From positions 13,300 through 77,299 of the forward strand of contig JOAA01000044.1 of assembly GCA_000720375.1 (NCBI GenBank): a DNA stretch of 64,000 nt, given 5' to 3'. Source of the DNA: Rhodococcus rhodnii (GTDB lineage: Bacteria > Actinomycetota > Actinomycetes > Mycobacteriales > Pseudonocardiaceae). Numbering within the stretch: position 1 is the stretch's first letter; each line of letters opens with the position of its first letter. The notes beneath the pieces were generated by a model that did no database searches, was not told the DNA's origin, and saw only the letters and a program-made list of their open reading frames with translations. The translations under genes and the position numbers were made by a program. Below are positions 7,242-15,547 of the stretch, piece after piece.

Positions 7242-7970
7242 TTGCCGCGCACACGTGACACCCGACCCCGGCACCAGCAGATCGCCGCGGAACTACGCGA
7301 TCTGATCATGCGCGGCGAACTCAGCCCAGGCACCCAACTACCGTCCACCGCACAGCTCGTCGAGCGCTACAACGCCGCGAACGCCACCATCCAGCACGCG
7401 CTCAAAGCGTTGAAACAAGAAGGGTTCCTCGACAGCCGTGTCGGCAAGGGCGTCTACGTCCGCGACCGGCAGCCGTTCGTCATCGACGCCACCGCGTACA
7501 TCACACCCGCCCCGGGCCGGTTTCGCTACCAGTTGCTGACAGTCGACAACCTCGTCCCGCCCGCGGACATCGTCGACGGATTGCAGTTGGAATCAGGCGC
7601 AACCACCATCATTCGCAGCCGAATCCTCTTCCACGATGAGCAACCCGTTGAACTGTCCACTTCGTACTATCCGGCCGAGATCGCAGCCAACAGCAGCCTG
7701 GCCAAGGCAGCGAAGATCCGCGGCGGTGCACCCCAAACTCTCGTAGACCTCGGATTTCCCCAGCGCAGCTTCATAGACCGGGTCTCGGTACGTGCCCCGA
7801 CCGTGGAGGAAGTCGAGGTGCTCGACCTTCCTGACGGGACACCAGTGATCCGGCAACTGCGCATCATCTACAGCGACAACGACCGCCCGGTCGAAGCCTC
7901 CGTCCTCATCAAGGGCGGGCACCTCTACGAACTGCTTTACCGCCAAACCGTAAACGCTGAGCCAAGCTAG
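7242..7970 (+). CDS. GntR-family (HutC/UTRA) transcriptional regulator
   Basis: 242 residues from a TTG start. The N-terminal winged helix-turn-helix (about 10-75) shows RHQQIAAELRDLIMRGELSPGTQLPS, a recognition-helix region NAANATIQHALKALKQEGFL, and VGKGVYV. The UTRA domain (about 95-235) has SGATTIIRSRILFHDEQPVEL and RPVEASVLIK. Such regulators release DNA on binding a metabolite. Its stop codon overlaps the end of the convergent EEP pseudogene. Cotranscription with the UTRA-only gene is likely from the 30-base gap. The regulated target is unknown; the divergent gene trio beyond 6453 is the nearest candidate. Confidence 0.88.
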   Translation: MPRTRDTRPRHQQIAAELRDLIMRGELSPGTQLPSTAQLVERYNAANATIQHALKALKQEGFLDSRVGKGVYVRDRQPFVIDATAYITPAPGRFRYQLLTVDNLVPPADIVDGLQLESGATTIIRSRILFHDEQPVELSTSYYPAEIAANSSLAKAAKIRGGAPQTLVDLGFPQRSFIDRVSVRAPTVEEVEVLDLPDGTPVIRQLRIIYSDNDRPVEASVLIKGGHLYELLYRQTVNAEPS

Positions 7971-8568
7971 AAGCCCTGCGACCGTTCGGCAGCCCTCACT
8001 TCAAACGAAACCGCTGAGTGATCCGCCCCTGTCACGTCCAAGACCTTGGCGTTCAGCTCAACACCCGCAGAAGCTACGCAATAGTCGATAGCTTCCACAG
8101 GAACGTCGGAGGATAGGTCGGCACAGGCGATTGCGGCGCAACCGACACGACGTCGGTGTCCCTGATCCACGAGGAAGCCGCCGTATTGAAATCCCCGCAC
8201 AACACCCACGCACCGCCCAGCTCGCTCGTGATGTTCGTAAGCCGCCGCAACGCAGCCGCCCGCACCTCGGCATCGCCGCGTGGTAGATGAGTCGTGCCCA
8301 CCCACAGCGAACCGAACTTCGCGAAGGTCACCGATCGAAGCTCGGACGGCTCACTACCGTCGTAAACCGTTGACGGCCAGACAAGCTGACGCTGCCGATT
8401 TGCCGAGAAGGCGAGTCCGATGTCGGTACGTCGATCTTCGCTCCGATCTTTGAGTATGGCCAAGAGGATGAGCCGCATGGCGGATTCGGTAACGCCCTCT
8501 TGAGCAAGTTGCCCGTTTGTCCAGAGCAACTCACCGACAGCGCGGCAACTGTTGCCCAGTCTCGACAT
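7967..8568 (-). pseudogene. Endonuclease/exonuclease/phosphatase (EEP) family remnant
   Basis: One frame carries SVTFAKFGSLWVGTTHLP, then ALRRLTNITSELGGAWVLCGDFNTA, with the EEP metal-site motif GDFN. It then runs through PTYPPT into an unrelated tail. The shifted frame resumes with DVPVEAIDYCVASAGVEL and GADHSAVSFEVR, containing the IDY and final GxDH catalytic motifs. A frameshift near 8100-8115 therefore breaks the gene. The usual N-terminal block with the first metal ligands is also missing. It is a relic of a Mg-dependent phosphodiesterase or nuclease. Its end overlaps the GntR stop codon. Confidence 0.75.
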
Positions 8569-8635
8569 CGACGATCCGCACGGTCACGAGCGGCAAGGGC
8601 GCCCGCACATCCACCTGCTCCCGCGCGGTCGCGTC

Positions 8636-8728
8636 CTAGCGCTGGGTACGGGTACCGCCGAGCGTTCCGACAGGACTGATCTCCGTCATCCCCCATGAAT
8701 GGATGACGGGTACGCCGAGCGGTAGGTC
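8636..8728 (-). pseudogene. Short remnant of an AMP-forming acyl-CoA ligase
   Basis: About 30 codons translate to LGVPVIHSWGMTEISPVGT with short flanks. This is the signature around the YGxTE-like adenylation motif of fatty acyl-CoA synthetases. Nothing else of the roughly 500-residue family can be found on either side. The neighbourhood (EEP relic on one side, secreted hydrolase on the other) suggests a scar left by deletion. The remainder of 8569-8777 shows no other feature. Confidence 0.45.
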
Positions 8729-8777
8729 TCGGACAGTGCCGGGGCAATGGCAAAGCTGCATCTGCGTCCCGGCGGTG

Positions 8778-10199
8778 TCATGGGGCGATTCCCACGCCGG
8801 TGATCCGACTCCACGCACGCTCCTGTGGCGCAGTCATTGCCGGCCATGACACATCGCCCAGCCGGGGCCGAATCCGTGTGTAGTACGAGGATGGGCGGTA
8901 CTCGGGGTCGTAGAAACACCCGCCGCCGTAAGTGTTGTCAAACGTTCCGCAGGTGTTCGCGATCGAACGTGGAGTCGGTTTCCGGCCGGTTCGCACCCAT
9001 GTGTCGAGGGCGGCGATGGAGGTGGCGTACTCGGAGACGCTCAGCTCGTCGTGCCCGGATTCCCGGGTGAACGTCTGGACAACACGACTGCCCTGCCCAG
9101 CACCGTCCACAGTGGCGCGGTAGGCGGCCTCGTGTTCCACGAAGACCGAAGGGTCGTCGATCGCATGCAGGGTGAGAACCGGGAGGGAAACCTGGCCGGT
9201 CAGATCACTGTCATAGGAGAGATCCCGTCGAGCGCTGGGGTCGTCCGAGAACCGCGCCACGCCCGCGTTGAGTGCCTTGTCGTCGTGTGAACCCGTGTAT
9301 CGCACGCCCTGGTTGCTGAACGGATTGCGGCCGCCGAGCCGGTTCCACACGATGTCCTGGAACAGAAAAGTGGCGTACTGCAGGTGCGTCGGCAGTGCGC
9401 GCTCGGGAATGCCTGTGACGGCAAGGATGTCGGCCAGATCGCGCTGCTGCGACGGAGTCCGCTCGGCCGGGTCGTCGGCGATGCCGGTGCACTCCTGGAG
9501 GCGGGCGAGGACCTCGTCCGGTGTCAGCGTGGAGTCCGCGGGCAGCCCTTGCCACAGCGGGTATTGCCGCTCCGTCGGTCGCGGAAGGTTACGGCAGTAG
9601 TACTGGTAGACCACACGCAGATCAACGCGGTGGTTGTAGCCACGGGAGCCGCCGGCCAGCAGACCACTGGTAAGCAGCACTCCGTCGTAGGCGCCGTGCT
9701 TTCTGCCGTAGGTCTCGGCGACCTTGGCGGCGACGTTGCCCCCGAAGGACTGGCCGTGCAGGTAAGTCCGGTCAGGCCGGCCGAAACGGTCGACGAACAG
9801 GCGGCGCACGTTCTCCGTGTCGGCGGCGGCCATCCTGACCCCGTAGCCGCCACGGCGGTACGAAGAGGCCGCCCAGGCGTATCCCTCCTCGACCATCACC
9901 GCCCACTCCGCCAGGTCCTCTGTGGTGGTGGACGGATCGTAGGACGCGGCAGGGCCGCCGTGGGTGTGCACGACGAGCGAACGGTTCCAACGCTTCGGTA
10001 CGGCGATCGTGAAGTACGCGCCGTTGGCGTCCTGGCCGGTGTAACAGGTGGCCTTACCGACCAGGCTGGGTGGACAGACGGTCACCTGTGATTGCGTTGT
10101 GCTCGCTTCACTGGGGACCGCGGTCACCAGCGCGCCCAGGAGCGCGGTGGCGAGCACCACCCGAAAGCGCGTGGATTTGTTCAAGGAAATCCCTTTCAC
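8778..10199 (-). CDS. Secreted alpha/beta hydrolase
   Basis: 473 residues with a cleavable signal peptide (STRFRVVLATALLGALVTAVPSEA). The mature part has the oxyanion-hole stretch HTHGGPAASY, the nucleophile elbow GQSFGG, and a late LHAIDD segment followed by ESGHDELS, which probably supply the acid and His. The family resembles extracellular esterase- or tannase-like hydrolases of actinomycetes; the substrate is unknown. It is the last gene of the minus-strand operon starting with the MFS transporter, and its ATG overlaps the stop of the previous hydrolase gene. A secreted esterase at the end of an uptake and acid-oxidation operon suggests that it releases the imported acid from an ester outside the cell. 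Confidence 0.8.
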   Translation of the reverse strand: MKGISLNKSTRFRVVLATALLGALVTAVPSEASTTQSQVTVCPPSLVGKATCYTGQDANGAYFTIAVPKRWNRSLVVHTHGGPAASYDPSTTTEDLAEWAVMVEEGYAWAASSYRRGGYGVRMAAADTENVRRLFVDRFGRPDRTYLHGQSFGGNVAAKVAETYGRKHGAYDGVLLTSGLLAGGSRGYNHRVDLRVVYQYYCRNLPRPTERQYPLWQGLPADSTLTPDEVLARLQECTGIADDPAERTPSQQRDLADILAVTGIPERALPTHLQYATFLFQDIVWNRLGGRNPFSNQGVRYTGSHDDKALNAGVARFSDDPSARRDLSYDSDLTGQVSLPVLTLHAIDDPSVFVEHEAAYRATVDGAGQGSRVVQTFTRESGHDELSVSEYATSIAALDTWVRTGRKPTPRSIANTCGTFDNTYGGGCFYDPEYRPSSYYTRIRPRLGDVSWPAMTAPQERAWSRITGVGIAP

Positions 10200-11017
10200 G
10201 GCGTATCTGTGTTGTCGGCCAGCAGGCCGGTGAAGAAGTCGACGATCGGCGGGCGCGTTCCGGCGGCACTGTGGCCCACGCCAGGGACCACGACGTTCCG
10301 GATCGCTGTGCCGTACCGGGTCAGGCTTTCGGCCAGCCGATCGAGTTGCTCTGGCCGGCTGTGCCCGGGATGGCCCATGGCGGCCAGGTCATCTCGCCCG
10401 TCGTCATCGCCGCCCACGACGAGCAGCACCGGTACCCGGGCGACTGCGTCGACGTCCACGGTGATTCCGAACCGCTGCGGGGTGTCACCGATGCCGTCCG
10501 GCCAGACAAGCGAGTGGTCGAGCACAGTCACGCTGCCGGGTGCGCTGACCGCGACGGCGGCGACCCGATCCGGGTGCAGGTAGAGGAAACGGTGGGCGAA
10601 CTGGCCGCCACCGGAGTGCCCGCACAGCATCACTGTGTCCACCCGCGCGTTCCACCGGTCCCGGACCTGTTCCAGGATCTCGAGCAGCACCAGGTCGAAC
10701 CGGATACCGTGGGCGTCAAGGGTCTTGTAGTTGTGCACATCGTCCGGATCGTCGATGCCGGCCGGGAACAGTGGTGTCACGACGATGAGATCGTGCCGGT
10801 CGGCGAAGGGAATGAGTCCCTCACGCAACGCGCCGACGTTGCGCCCGGTGCCGTGCACGGCCACCAGCACCGGCATCCGGGCGTCGGGAGTCCAGCTCCT
10901 GGGGACGTAGGCGCAGTAACTGCAGCGCGGTTCGGTGGGCGCGACGAAGAACGGTGTGCGGCCGGTCAGCAGCCGACGGCCGGGGTGCGTGGCGGGCAGG
11001 TCCGCGACACGGATCAT
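10196..11017 (-). CDS. Cytoplasmic alpha/beta hydrolase (PHB depolymerase/esterase-like)
   Basis: 273 residues from ATG 11017, chosen because GGGAG lies six bases upstream and the codon overlaps the stop of the PrpD relic (ATGA). Motifs: VLVAVHGTGRNVGALREG (oxyanion region), LCGHSGGGQFAHRF (nucleophile elbow GHSGG), VVGGDDDG near the acid position, and GVGHSAAG with the catalytic His. A four-residue-spaced Cys pair, CSYC, near the N-terminus is unusual. There is no signal peptide. A longer open frame continues upstream but contains only out-of-register PrpD sequence. In the operon it probably cleaves an ester or lactone intermediate. Confidence 0.8.
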   Translation of the reverse strand: MIRVADLPATHPGRRLLTGRTPFFVAPTEPRCSYCAYVPRSWTPDARMPVLVAVHGTGRNVGALREGLIPFADRHDLIVVTPLFPAGIDDPDDVHNYKTLDAHGIRFDLVLLEILEQVRDRWNARVDTVMLCGHSGGGQFAHRFLYLHPDRVAAVAVSAPGSVTVLDHSLVWPDGIGDTPQRFGITVDVDAVARVPVLLVVGGDDDGRDDLAAMGHPGHSRPEQLDRLAESLTRYGTAIRNVVVPGVGHSAAGTRPPIVDFFTGLLADNTDTP

Positions 11018-11498
11018 GAGCTCTCCCTTGAGTCGACGACCAGAGCGTCCATCAACGCGGCAATCGTTGAGGCGCGGTCGATGTGCCAGATCTCTTCGAG
11101 CATTCGAAGGCGTCGCTCCGCCGACGTCAGCGGTACCACCAGGGTCGCGAACCACGACAGTTCCCCCGCGCTGACCTGACGCATCGCGATATGTCCATTC
11201 AGGACGATGTTTGGGGTGTCCGGGCTCCAGTCCGATATAGCCGTCGTCGAAGTCCAGGTATCGCACCATGGTCCCGTTGACGAACGTGGCGATGTCCGCC
11301 GTGGTGGAGTCACTCGTACGGCCCAGGGGGAAGGGCACGCGCCAGCCGTCGCGCCGCCCGGCTTGGCTCGGCGTGGCATGCGCCGAGCCCACAGCCGAGC
11401 GTGTCGACCAGGCGCTGCCGGACCGTGTGGGTCGCGTGCTCACTGAGATCCTCGAAGCGCAGTGCGGCCGCCCACGAACCGAGGTCGTCAGCGATCAC
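11014..11498 (-). pseudogene. MmgE/PrpD-family lyase, frameshifted and internally deleted
   Basis: Three frames hold pieces of one protein. The N-terminal piece (start 11498) reads WAAALRFEDLSEHATHTVRQRLVDTLGCGLGA. A second frame gives STTADIATFVNGTMVRYLDFDD. The third gives MRQVSAGELSWFATLVVPL through MLEEIWHIDRASTIAALMDAL to the end. Intact MmgE/PrpD proteins (2-methylcitrate dehydratase-like) are about 450 residues, whereas only about 160 codons remain here. The gene sits between DUF4387 and the hydrolase, with overlapping starts and stops kept, so it decayed in place within the operon. The pathway step may now be lost or supplied elsewhere. Confidence 0.78.
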
Positions 11499-11824
11499 GA
11501 TCGGCTGTCCACTTTGATCGGCATGCGGGCGAGCGGGACGTGGTGCTGTCCGGCGTGGATGTCGCGGTCGCGCAGCGAGCCCTGGCTGACCGGGCGGGGG
11601 AAGGAGATCTTCACGACGTTGAGCGATGGGATCCGGAACATCTGGACGGTGCTCTCCTCGACCCGGTAGAGCTCCGCGATCACGCCCTCGTTCAGGAAGG
11701 ACTCGTCCGCGGCGATCCGGTAGCCCTCGGCGTCGCGCATGAACAGTTCCATGGTGACCCAGAACGGACCGGCGTTCTTGGAACGGACCTCGTGGGCAAG
11801 GTCCGCGAGAGTGGTCTCAGGCAT
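11495..11824 (-). CDS. DUF4387-domain protein (AtuA partner)
   Basis: 109 residues covering the whole DUF4387 family length: TLADLAHEVRSKNAGPFWVTMELFM near the start, ELYRV, VVKISFPRPVSQGSLRDRDIHAGQHHVPL near the end. DUF4387 proteins are encoded next to, or fused to, DUF1446/AtuA proteins, and the pair is thought to form one enzyme. Here the ATG overlaps the end of the AtuA gene by eight bases. The chemistry is not established; associations with terpenoid and hydroxy-acid catabolism have been proposed for the family. Confidence 0.85.
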   Translation of the reverse strand: MPETTLADLAHEVRSKNAGPFWVTMELFMRDAEGYRIAADESFLNEGVIAELYRVEESTVQMFRIPSLNVVKISFPRPVSQGSLRDRDIHAGQHHVPLARMPIKVDSRS

Positions 11825-13199
11825 GGGTCTTCTCCCCCATCTCGGTCCGGAACAGGCTGGTGGGACTGGCGCTGTCCACGACGTGGTTCAGCACGAACTC
11901 GTACGCCGCGCCGCGCTCGACCTCGGCGGGCGAGGACGCGAACGCCAGGCTCGGCAGGTAGTTCATCCCCGGCGTCGGCAGGTGCAGCATCAGCGGGTTG
12001 GCGACCTTGGCGACTGCGGTGGCGGTCGCCTGGTCTTGCGCGTTGACGAGCAACATGACGCCAACCTCCCGCGGCGGCCCGCTCTCGGGCTCGAGGTCAT
12101 CCAGGACCGCGTTGTGGCCGTAGAGGCGGAGGTCGAAGGCGTACTCGTCGTCAGCCAGCCCCAACGTCTGGCTCGTCCGCTGCCTGATCATCGTGCGCAT
12201 CAGGTCCGCCCAGGCATCGATGTCCGCGAGGATGACCGGGTCCCGGACCGCCGAGAACGACATGGTCTCGTAGCCGGTGATCCGAGCGCCTTCCAGCTTG
12301 ATCGTGCACTGGTCGGCGTCATGGAACCGGGAACCCTCGACGCGGACGATCCGGTCGTCCACTGCGGTGTACCGCGCTTCGCTGACGTCGAGAGTGCCCG
12401 CGGGTTCCCGCATCTGGAACGGGTTCGCGGTCTCGTAGAGCATGTGGGCGGCTACCGAGGTCGGTGTGCACGACACCGTGGGGTCAAGCGGCTCGATGGT
12501 GAAGCCGTCGGCGTCGATGGTCGCGAGGACCCCGCCCGCGCGCGGGTTGCTGGTGCATTGGCCACCGCACTCGACGATCTTCGCGGCGTGCCATGAAGGC
12601 CCGGCGGGCATGCCCTTCATGAGTGGGTACGCGGCCGCAACCGCGGTGTCGGTCGCGCGACCGGCGAGCACGAGCTGGGCGCCGGCACGGAGCGCTTCGA
12701 CGATCGGTTCGTGCCCCATCGCTCCGACGATGTGCGTGCAGCTCTCCAGCGTCTCGGCCCGCACCTCCCCCAACGGTGGCAATGGGTGGATCCGGCCCTC
12801 GTCGAGGTATTCCTTCAGTTCTGCCGCGTTCTGCTCGCTGTAGATCCTCGCGACCTTCAGGTTCAGGCCTTCCTCGGCCAGCACCTCGGCGGCGATCCCG
12901 GCGACCCAGTCGACGCCACTGTCGGTTCCGCTCGTGCCGCAGGAGCCCACGATCACGGGTATGCCCGCGTCGGAGGCGGCCGTCAGCAGGCTACGCAGAT
13001 CGCGGGCGACCGCCTTGGCCGCCGTCTTGGGCGTCGCGGACCCGAGGTAGTAGGGACCGGAGTCCGTGGATCCGGCGTCGATGCTGATCACGTCCGCACC
13101 CAGTGCGATGCCACGCTCGATCGTCGCGTGGTCCCACCCGGCGCCGAGCATGCCGCTCGGCGACAGGACTCGGACCGGCTTGACCCGCTCGCTGTCCAT
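11817..13199 (-). CDS. AtuA/DUF1446 family protein
   Basis: 460 residues, full family length. The N-terminus RVLSPSGMLGAGWDHATIERGIALGADVISIDAGSTD and the following glycine-rich GSCGTSGTDSGVDW are characteristic of DUF1446. The family takes its AtuA name from acyclic terpene utilisation in Pseudomonas, but genes of this type occur in many acid-degrading operons. With DUF4387 next to it and a PrpD-type lyase remnant behind, it probably acts on a hydroxylated or branched carboxylic acid, perhaps as a lyase or hydratase. There is no signal peptide or membrane segment. A spacer of 23 bases separates it from the dehydrogenase gene upstream. Confidence 0.85.
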   Translation of the reverse strand: MDSERVKPVRVLSPSGMLGAGWDHATIERGIALGADVISIDAGSTDSGPYYLGSATPKTAAKAVARDLRSLLTAASDAGIPVIVGSCGTSGTDSGVDWVAGIAAEVLAEEGLNLKVARIYSEQNAAELKEYLDEGRIHPLPPLGEVRAETLESCTHIVGAMGHEPIVEALRAGAQLVLAGRATDTAVAAAYPLMKGMPAGPSWHAAKIVECGGQCTSNPRAGGVLATIDADGFTIEPLDPTVSCTPTSVAAHMLYETANPFQMREPAGTLDVSEARYTAVDDRIVRVEGSRFHDADQCTIKLEGARITGYETMSFSAVRDPVILADIDAWADLMRTMIRQRTSQTLGLADDEYAFDLRLYGHNAVLDDLEPESGPPREVGVMLLVNAQDQATATAVAKVANPLMLHLPTPGMNYLPSLAFASSPAEVERGAAYEFVLNHVVDSASPTSLFRTEMGEKTHA

Positions 13200-13222
13200 G
13201 TATCCCCTCTTTTCTTTCCGTG

Positions 13223-14164
13223 TCAGTTGACCGGGAACCGCGGCCGGCCTGCCAGCGCCGCGACGAGTTCCTCCGCCCCTCGGCGGCCCGCGACGGCTCG
13301 TGCCTCTGCCGTTTGCCCGGCCATGTGGGAATAGACGACGATGCCGTCCACGCCTCGTAATGGGCTGCTGGGCGGAAGCGGTTCGTCGCTCACGACATCA
13401 AGTGCGGCGCCCGCTATCTCTCCGGTCCGTACGGCTGCGACGAGTGCGTCCTCGTCGACGATGGCGCCGCGGGCGGTGTTGATCAGCAGCGCGTTCGGTT
13501 TCATCTGTTTGAACGCCGACTCGTCCAGCAGGCCGTGAGTCCGTTCGGTGAGCGCGGTGTGCACCGAGACGTAGTCGGATGTGGCCAGCAACTCGGGTAG
13601 TGCCACGAACCGGACCGCTGGGTCGCTCCGTGTCGGCACGCTGGTGGTGCAGACGACGCTCATACCGAACGCGCGTGCCAATGGCACCACCGCTCGTGCC
13701 GATGCTCCGTAGCCGATCAGCCCGAGCGTCGAGCCGCGCAGTTCGTGTCCGTCCTCGCGTGGCCAATTCCCTTGTGCCACACCGTGTGCGGATTGCACGA
13801 GCCTTCGGGCTCCCGCGAGCAGCAGACCGACGGTGTACTCCGCCACGGCGTTGGCGTTGATGCCGGGCAGGTTGCTCACGGTGATCCCGAGGTGGGCCGC
13901 GGCGACGACGTCGATCGAGTCGTAGCCCACGCCTGTTCGCACGATGGCGCGCAGCCGTGGCGCGCCGGCGAGTACGTCCGCCGTCAGTGGTTCGTTGGCC
14001 ACCAGCGCCCCGTCGATCCCGGCGAGCGCTGCCGCGAGTTGGCCGGGATCACGCCGGCCTGCCATGGGCAGGTGCACGGTCTCCAGCCCGGAACTTCTCA
14101 AGTACAGATCGACATCGTCACCGGGGCGCAGATAGTCCGTCGTGATCAGAACGCGAGTGGTCAC
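13223..14164 (-). CDS. D-2-hydroxyacid dehydrogenase, NAD-dependent
   Basis: 313 residues from GTG 14164, which overlaps the MFS stop (GTGA). The open frame extends further upstream, but that part is the shadow of the transporter. The family core is clear: a Rossmann loop LGLIGYGASARAVVPLA, catalytic Arg in NTARGAIVDEDAL (about 225), Glu in SDEPLP (about 260) and His in YSHMAG (about 278). The third glycine of GxGxxG is replaced by Ala (GYGASA), a modest departure. The enzyme would interconvert a 2-hydroxyacid and a 2-keto acid. In this operon it is the likely entry step after import. Confidence 0.88.
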   Translation of the reverse strand: MTTRVLITTDYLRPGDDVDLYLRSSGLETVHLPMAGRRDPGQLAAALAGIDGALVANEPLTADVLAGAPRLRAIVRTGVGYDSIDVVAAAHLGITVSNLPGINANAVAEYTVGLLLAGARRLVQSAHGVAQGNWPREDGHELRGSTLGLIGYGASARAVVPLARAFGMSVVCTTSVPTRSDPAVRFVALPELLATSDYVSVHTALTERTHGLLDESAFKQMKPNALLINTARGAIVDEDALVAAVRTGEIAGAALDVVSDEPLPPSSPLRGVDGIVVYSHMAGQTAEARAVAGRRGAEELVAALAGRPRFPVN

Positions 14165-15435
14165 AGCGCGCGACTCACGGAGGACCGTCGCTGCAAGGCA
14201 CTGACACGCACGACCACCAGCACGGCGAGGAGCGCGATGATCGCGACGTTGAGCAACAGCAGGGACCAGCTCGTCAGGTCGACCATGCCGCCGACCAGTG
14301 CCGGTCCGAGGAAGCCGCCACTGACCCAGCCGACGGTGTAGAGCCCGGTGTAGGTCCCGACCACGCGGTCGGACGGGGCGAGGTTCCAGAGCACGACAAC
14401 CGCGTTGACCAGAAACGAGGACGCGCCCGCGGCCGCCACACAGAGGCCGATGACGGCGCCGGTGGGTGTCTGTACCACGGTGCCGAGCACCATTCCGGCC
14501 GCGAACACTGTCATCCCGACCGTCATCACCCGCAGTCGGCCGAAGCGCTCGGCGAGCCTCGCCACCGGGTAGGCGGCCAGGATGAAAGCCACTCCGCTGG
14601 GCAGCGTCAACCCGCCCGCGTCGCCGCGGGACATGTGCAGAACCTCCATGCCGTACGGCGTCATGAGCGCTCGCGAGGCAGCCCACGCGCCCCCGAAGAG
14701 CAGGATCGACACGATCAGCAGCAACCTGCTGCGGTCCACGTCTCTGACGATGTCGAGCACTGTGTCCCGCACCCGCACGCCGGGTGCTGCCGTGCCCTGT
14801 TGTTCGCGCTCCTCATCGAGTGCGGTCCGGTAGCCCGGTGACCGGTTGTCCCGCACCTTCGCGGCGAGCACGGCCAAGGACACCATCATCAGGATCGCGG
14901 GAATCGCGAACGACAGCTTCGGATGCTCGTCGATCAGGAAGACGCTGATCAGCGCCGCGACCATGACCGTGAGGCTCGCCGCGATCTTGACGACCGCGTT
15001 GGCGCGGCTTCGCCGCTCGGGCGGGATGAAGTCCGGCAGCAGGGATTCGGCGATCGGCTTGAACGAGTTCGCGACCAGCGCGTAGCCGAACATCACCAGG
15101 ATCAGCAGCGGCAACGAGCCCGCCACGTGCGGGATGATCAGGAACAGCAGCGCCGCCAACGGCATTCCGATGACGAGATAAGGGATGCGCCTCCCCCAAG
15201 AGGTGCGCGTGCGGTCCGATTGGTTGCCCATCCACGGTTGGATGAAGATGCCGAGCACGTTGTCCATCCCCATCAGCAGACCGACAAGCGCGGCACTACC
15301 GATGTGCTCTCGCAGCAATGGCGGAACCTGTGCGTCGTAAAGGTTCCACGTCGATTCCTGTGCGAAGACCGCCAGGGCTACGAAGAACGTGATCCGTCCC
15401 GTTCGCGCTCGTTGTGCGCTCGACGTCGTCGTCAT
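14161..15435 (-). CDS. MFS transporter (SLC45/GPH-like)
   Basis: 424 residues with about 12 hydrophobic segments. The loop QPWMGNQSDRTRTSWGRRIPYL between helices 2 and 3 is the signature seen in sugar/cation symporters of the SLC45/GPH type. It is the first gene of the minus-strand operon and lies 112 bases from the divergent GntR gene, so it is probably the uptake system for the operon's substrate. The downstream enzymes point to an organic acid or a sugar acid rather than a plain sugar. Confidence 0.85.
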   Translation of the reverse strand: MTTTSSAQRARTGRITFFVALAVFAQESTWNLYDAQVPPLLREHIGSAALVGLLMGMDNVLGIFIQPWMGNQSDRTRTSWGRRIPYLVIGMPLAALLFLIIPHVAGSLPLLILVMFGYALVANSFKPIAESLLPDFIPPERRSRANAVVKIAASLTVMVAALISVFLIDEHPKLSFAIPAILMMVSLAVLAAKVRDNRSPGYRTALDEEREQQGTAAPGVRVRDTVLDIVRDVDRSRLLLIVSILLFGGAWAASRALMTPYGMEVLHMSRGDAGGLTLPSGVAFILAAYPVARLAERFGRLRVMTVGMTVFAAGMVLGTVVQTPTGAVIGLCVAAAGASSFLVNAVVVLWNLAPSDRVVGTYTGLYTVGWVSGGFLGPALVGGMVDLTSWSLLLLNVAIIALLAVLVVVRVSALQRRSSVSRAL

Positions 15436-15485
15436 TCGGCACCTTCCCTGTCACCACCGCCAGCGCGGTGACCGCTAAGGTACTT

Positions 15486-15497
15486 TTGCTATAGCAA
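15486..15497. promoter_or_regulatory. Palindrome TTGCTATAGCAA, probable operator of the divergent GntR regulator
   Basis: A perfect 12-bp palindrome (TTGCTA/TAGCAA) lies in the 112-base gap between the MFS gene and the GntR gene, 51 bases in front of each start codon. Position and symmetry fit binding by a dimeric repressor that controls both directions. Confidence 0.6.
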
Positions 15498-15547
15498 GAA
15501 CGTCAAGCATTCCATTCAGCCTTTGCCATGGCGACTAGAGTGGTGCC

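Noticed and set aside
10070..11179. 369-codon plus-strand frame opposite the hydrolase genes
   Set aside because: The minus strand carries clear catalytic motifs and operon overlaps; the plus frame has no recognisable protein features.
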